Assembly: GCA_017415995.1 (NCBI GenBank)
Contig: JAFQDN010000043.1
Span: 1-32,315, forward strand
From: Akkermansia sp.
GTDB taxonomy: Bacteria; Verrucomicrobiota; Verrucomicrobiia; Verrucomicrobiales; Akkermansiaceae
Length of the DNA: 32,315 bases
Direction: 5' to 3'
The notes beneath the pieces are model-generated. The model saw only the letters and a list, made by a program, of their open reading frames with translations. It ran no database searches and was not told the origin of the DNA. Both the position numbers and the translations under genes were made by a program. Position 1 is the first letter of the stretch, and the number at the start of each line of letters is the position of its first letter. Shown here piece after piece: positions 31,815 to 32,315 of this stretch.

Positions 31815-32315
31815 TTAGAAAGAATAGCTTGCGCCTACATTCAGGCTGTGGCTTGTTACATTCTGCATGAGCTCGAAGGAGTAGGAGGCGTTGAGGCTCC
31901 AGTCGTCGGAGAGACGATGGGCTGCGCCTACGCTCAGGTTGATGCCCGCACGGCCGGGATTGGAGCCACGCAGTCGCATTCCCCCGAGGTCGGCGGTGGG
32001 GTTGTTGCGCACCATGTCGCCCACAAAGCTCAACTCACCGAATACCAACGTGCTGTCGCTGCATTTGTGGGAGGCACCGATGCCGAGCTCTCCGCGCAGA
32101 TTCTGCACGGAGCCTGTGCTCAGGCCGTTGCTCTCTCCGCTATCCGTGGCGAGGTATTGCAGCCCGCCGAATACGCGGAGCGTGGTCTTATCGCTGATGG
32201 CGGTAGCCCAAGTCAGGCGGGCATCCAGCTGCAAGGCATCCTGCGCCCACTCGTAGGGAAGCCCAAGCAGATTCAGCTCGCTTTCCGTGCGGGTGTGGGT
32301 GGCCATCCAGCTCAG
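31815..32315 (-). CDS. Autotransporter beta-barrel domain protein, C-terminal part (5' end outside window)
   Basis: The reading frame is still open at the window edge, so only the last 166 residues are seen. They alternate polar and hydrophobic residues in strands of 9-12, with turns of charged residues (LDARLTWATAISDKTTLRVFGGLQYLA ; LSVGAAHRLSDDWSLNASYSF), and end GASYSF. A C-terminal Phe is the outer-membrane barrel assembly signal. This matches the 12-strand barrel of type V autotransporters, which leaves a passenger domain on the cell surface. The passenger is beyond the window, so its role is unknown. The Met at 32306 is internal and not a start. Confidence 0.85.
   Translation of the reverse strand: MSWMATHTRTESELNLLGLPYEWAQDALQLDARLTWATAISDKTTLRVFGGLQYLATDSGESNGLSTGSVQNLRGELGIGASHKCSDSTLVFGELSFVGDMVRNNPTADLGGMRLRGSNPGRAGINLSVGAAHRLSDDWSLNASYSFELMQNVTSHSLNVGASYSF

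Noticed and set aside
1..32315. CRISPR array, prophage, integron or intact insertion sequence
   Set aside because: No regularly spaced identical repeats with unique spacers, no integrase or transposase gene, and no phage structural genes were seen. The fic palindromes are too few and too palindromic, with near-constant 8-nt spacers, to be CRISPR.

Overview
The window looks like ordinary chromosome of a Gram-negative, host-associated bacterium, most likely a Verrucomicrobiota member close to Akkermansiaceae. This is inferred from moderate-to-high GC, few Shine-Dalgarno sequences, a C-terminal autotransporter barrel ending in Phe, a GYF_2-domain membrane protein, and fused amino-acid transporters. 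No rRNA or other decisive taxonomic marker is present. Most genes are on the + strand.

Layout. 159-3848: purB (adenylosuccinate lyase) followed after 17 bp by a cytoplasmic six-hairpin glycosidase. 3801-4450: an intergenic cluster of REP-like hairpins flanked by a 49-bp direct repeat copied from the end of the glycosidase gene. 4510-5695: a lower-GC patch with a GYF-domain membrane protein and a possible gene fragment. 5695-8417: a two-gene amino-acid ABC transporter, with a binding-protein/permease fusion whose binding lobes appear in permuted order and an ATPase with an extra C-terminal domain. 8494-10425: a small unknown protein and a PPX/GppA-HD protein with eroded phosphatase motifs. 10697-13405: pyruvate phosphate dikinase. 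13639-16733: an RlmI-type methyltransferase and a KefB/YbaL-type cation antiporter. 16903-17641: tRNA-Asp and rplI. 17845-26079: a giant alpha-2-macroglobulin with an intact thioester motif plus pbpC, the classic periplasmic defence and cell-wall repair pair, converging on a membrane-anchored CAP-like protein. 27988-28280: a beheaded ankyrin gene next to transposon-end-like repeats. 28471-29816: a Fic protein bracketed by a phased array of AT-rich palindromes. 29845-31576: rpsB-tsf. 31815-32315: the 3' end of an autotransporter gene running out of the window.

The most informative non-coding signal is in the promoters. Sigma70-like sites (TTGACA or TTGCCA, then 17-19 bp, then TAnnnT) precede nearly every transcription unit. 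Several put the start codon only 6-7 nt after the -10 box, which predicts leaderless mRNAs. Four to five share a G-run plus GTG(G) directly before the -10. The two ribosomal-protein promoters share an extended GAATTT-N2-TTGACAATAAG block. The fic palindrome array, with half-sites about two helical turns apart and the last one inside the fic promoter, is the best candidate here for an undescribed regulatory circuit. All functional calls are made by eye from motifs; no database search was run.
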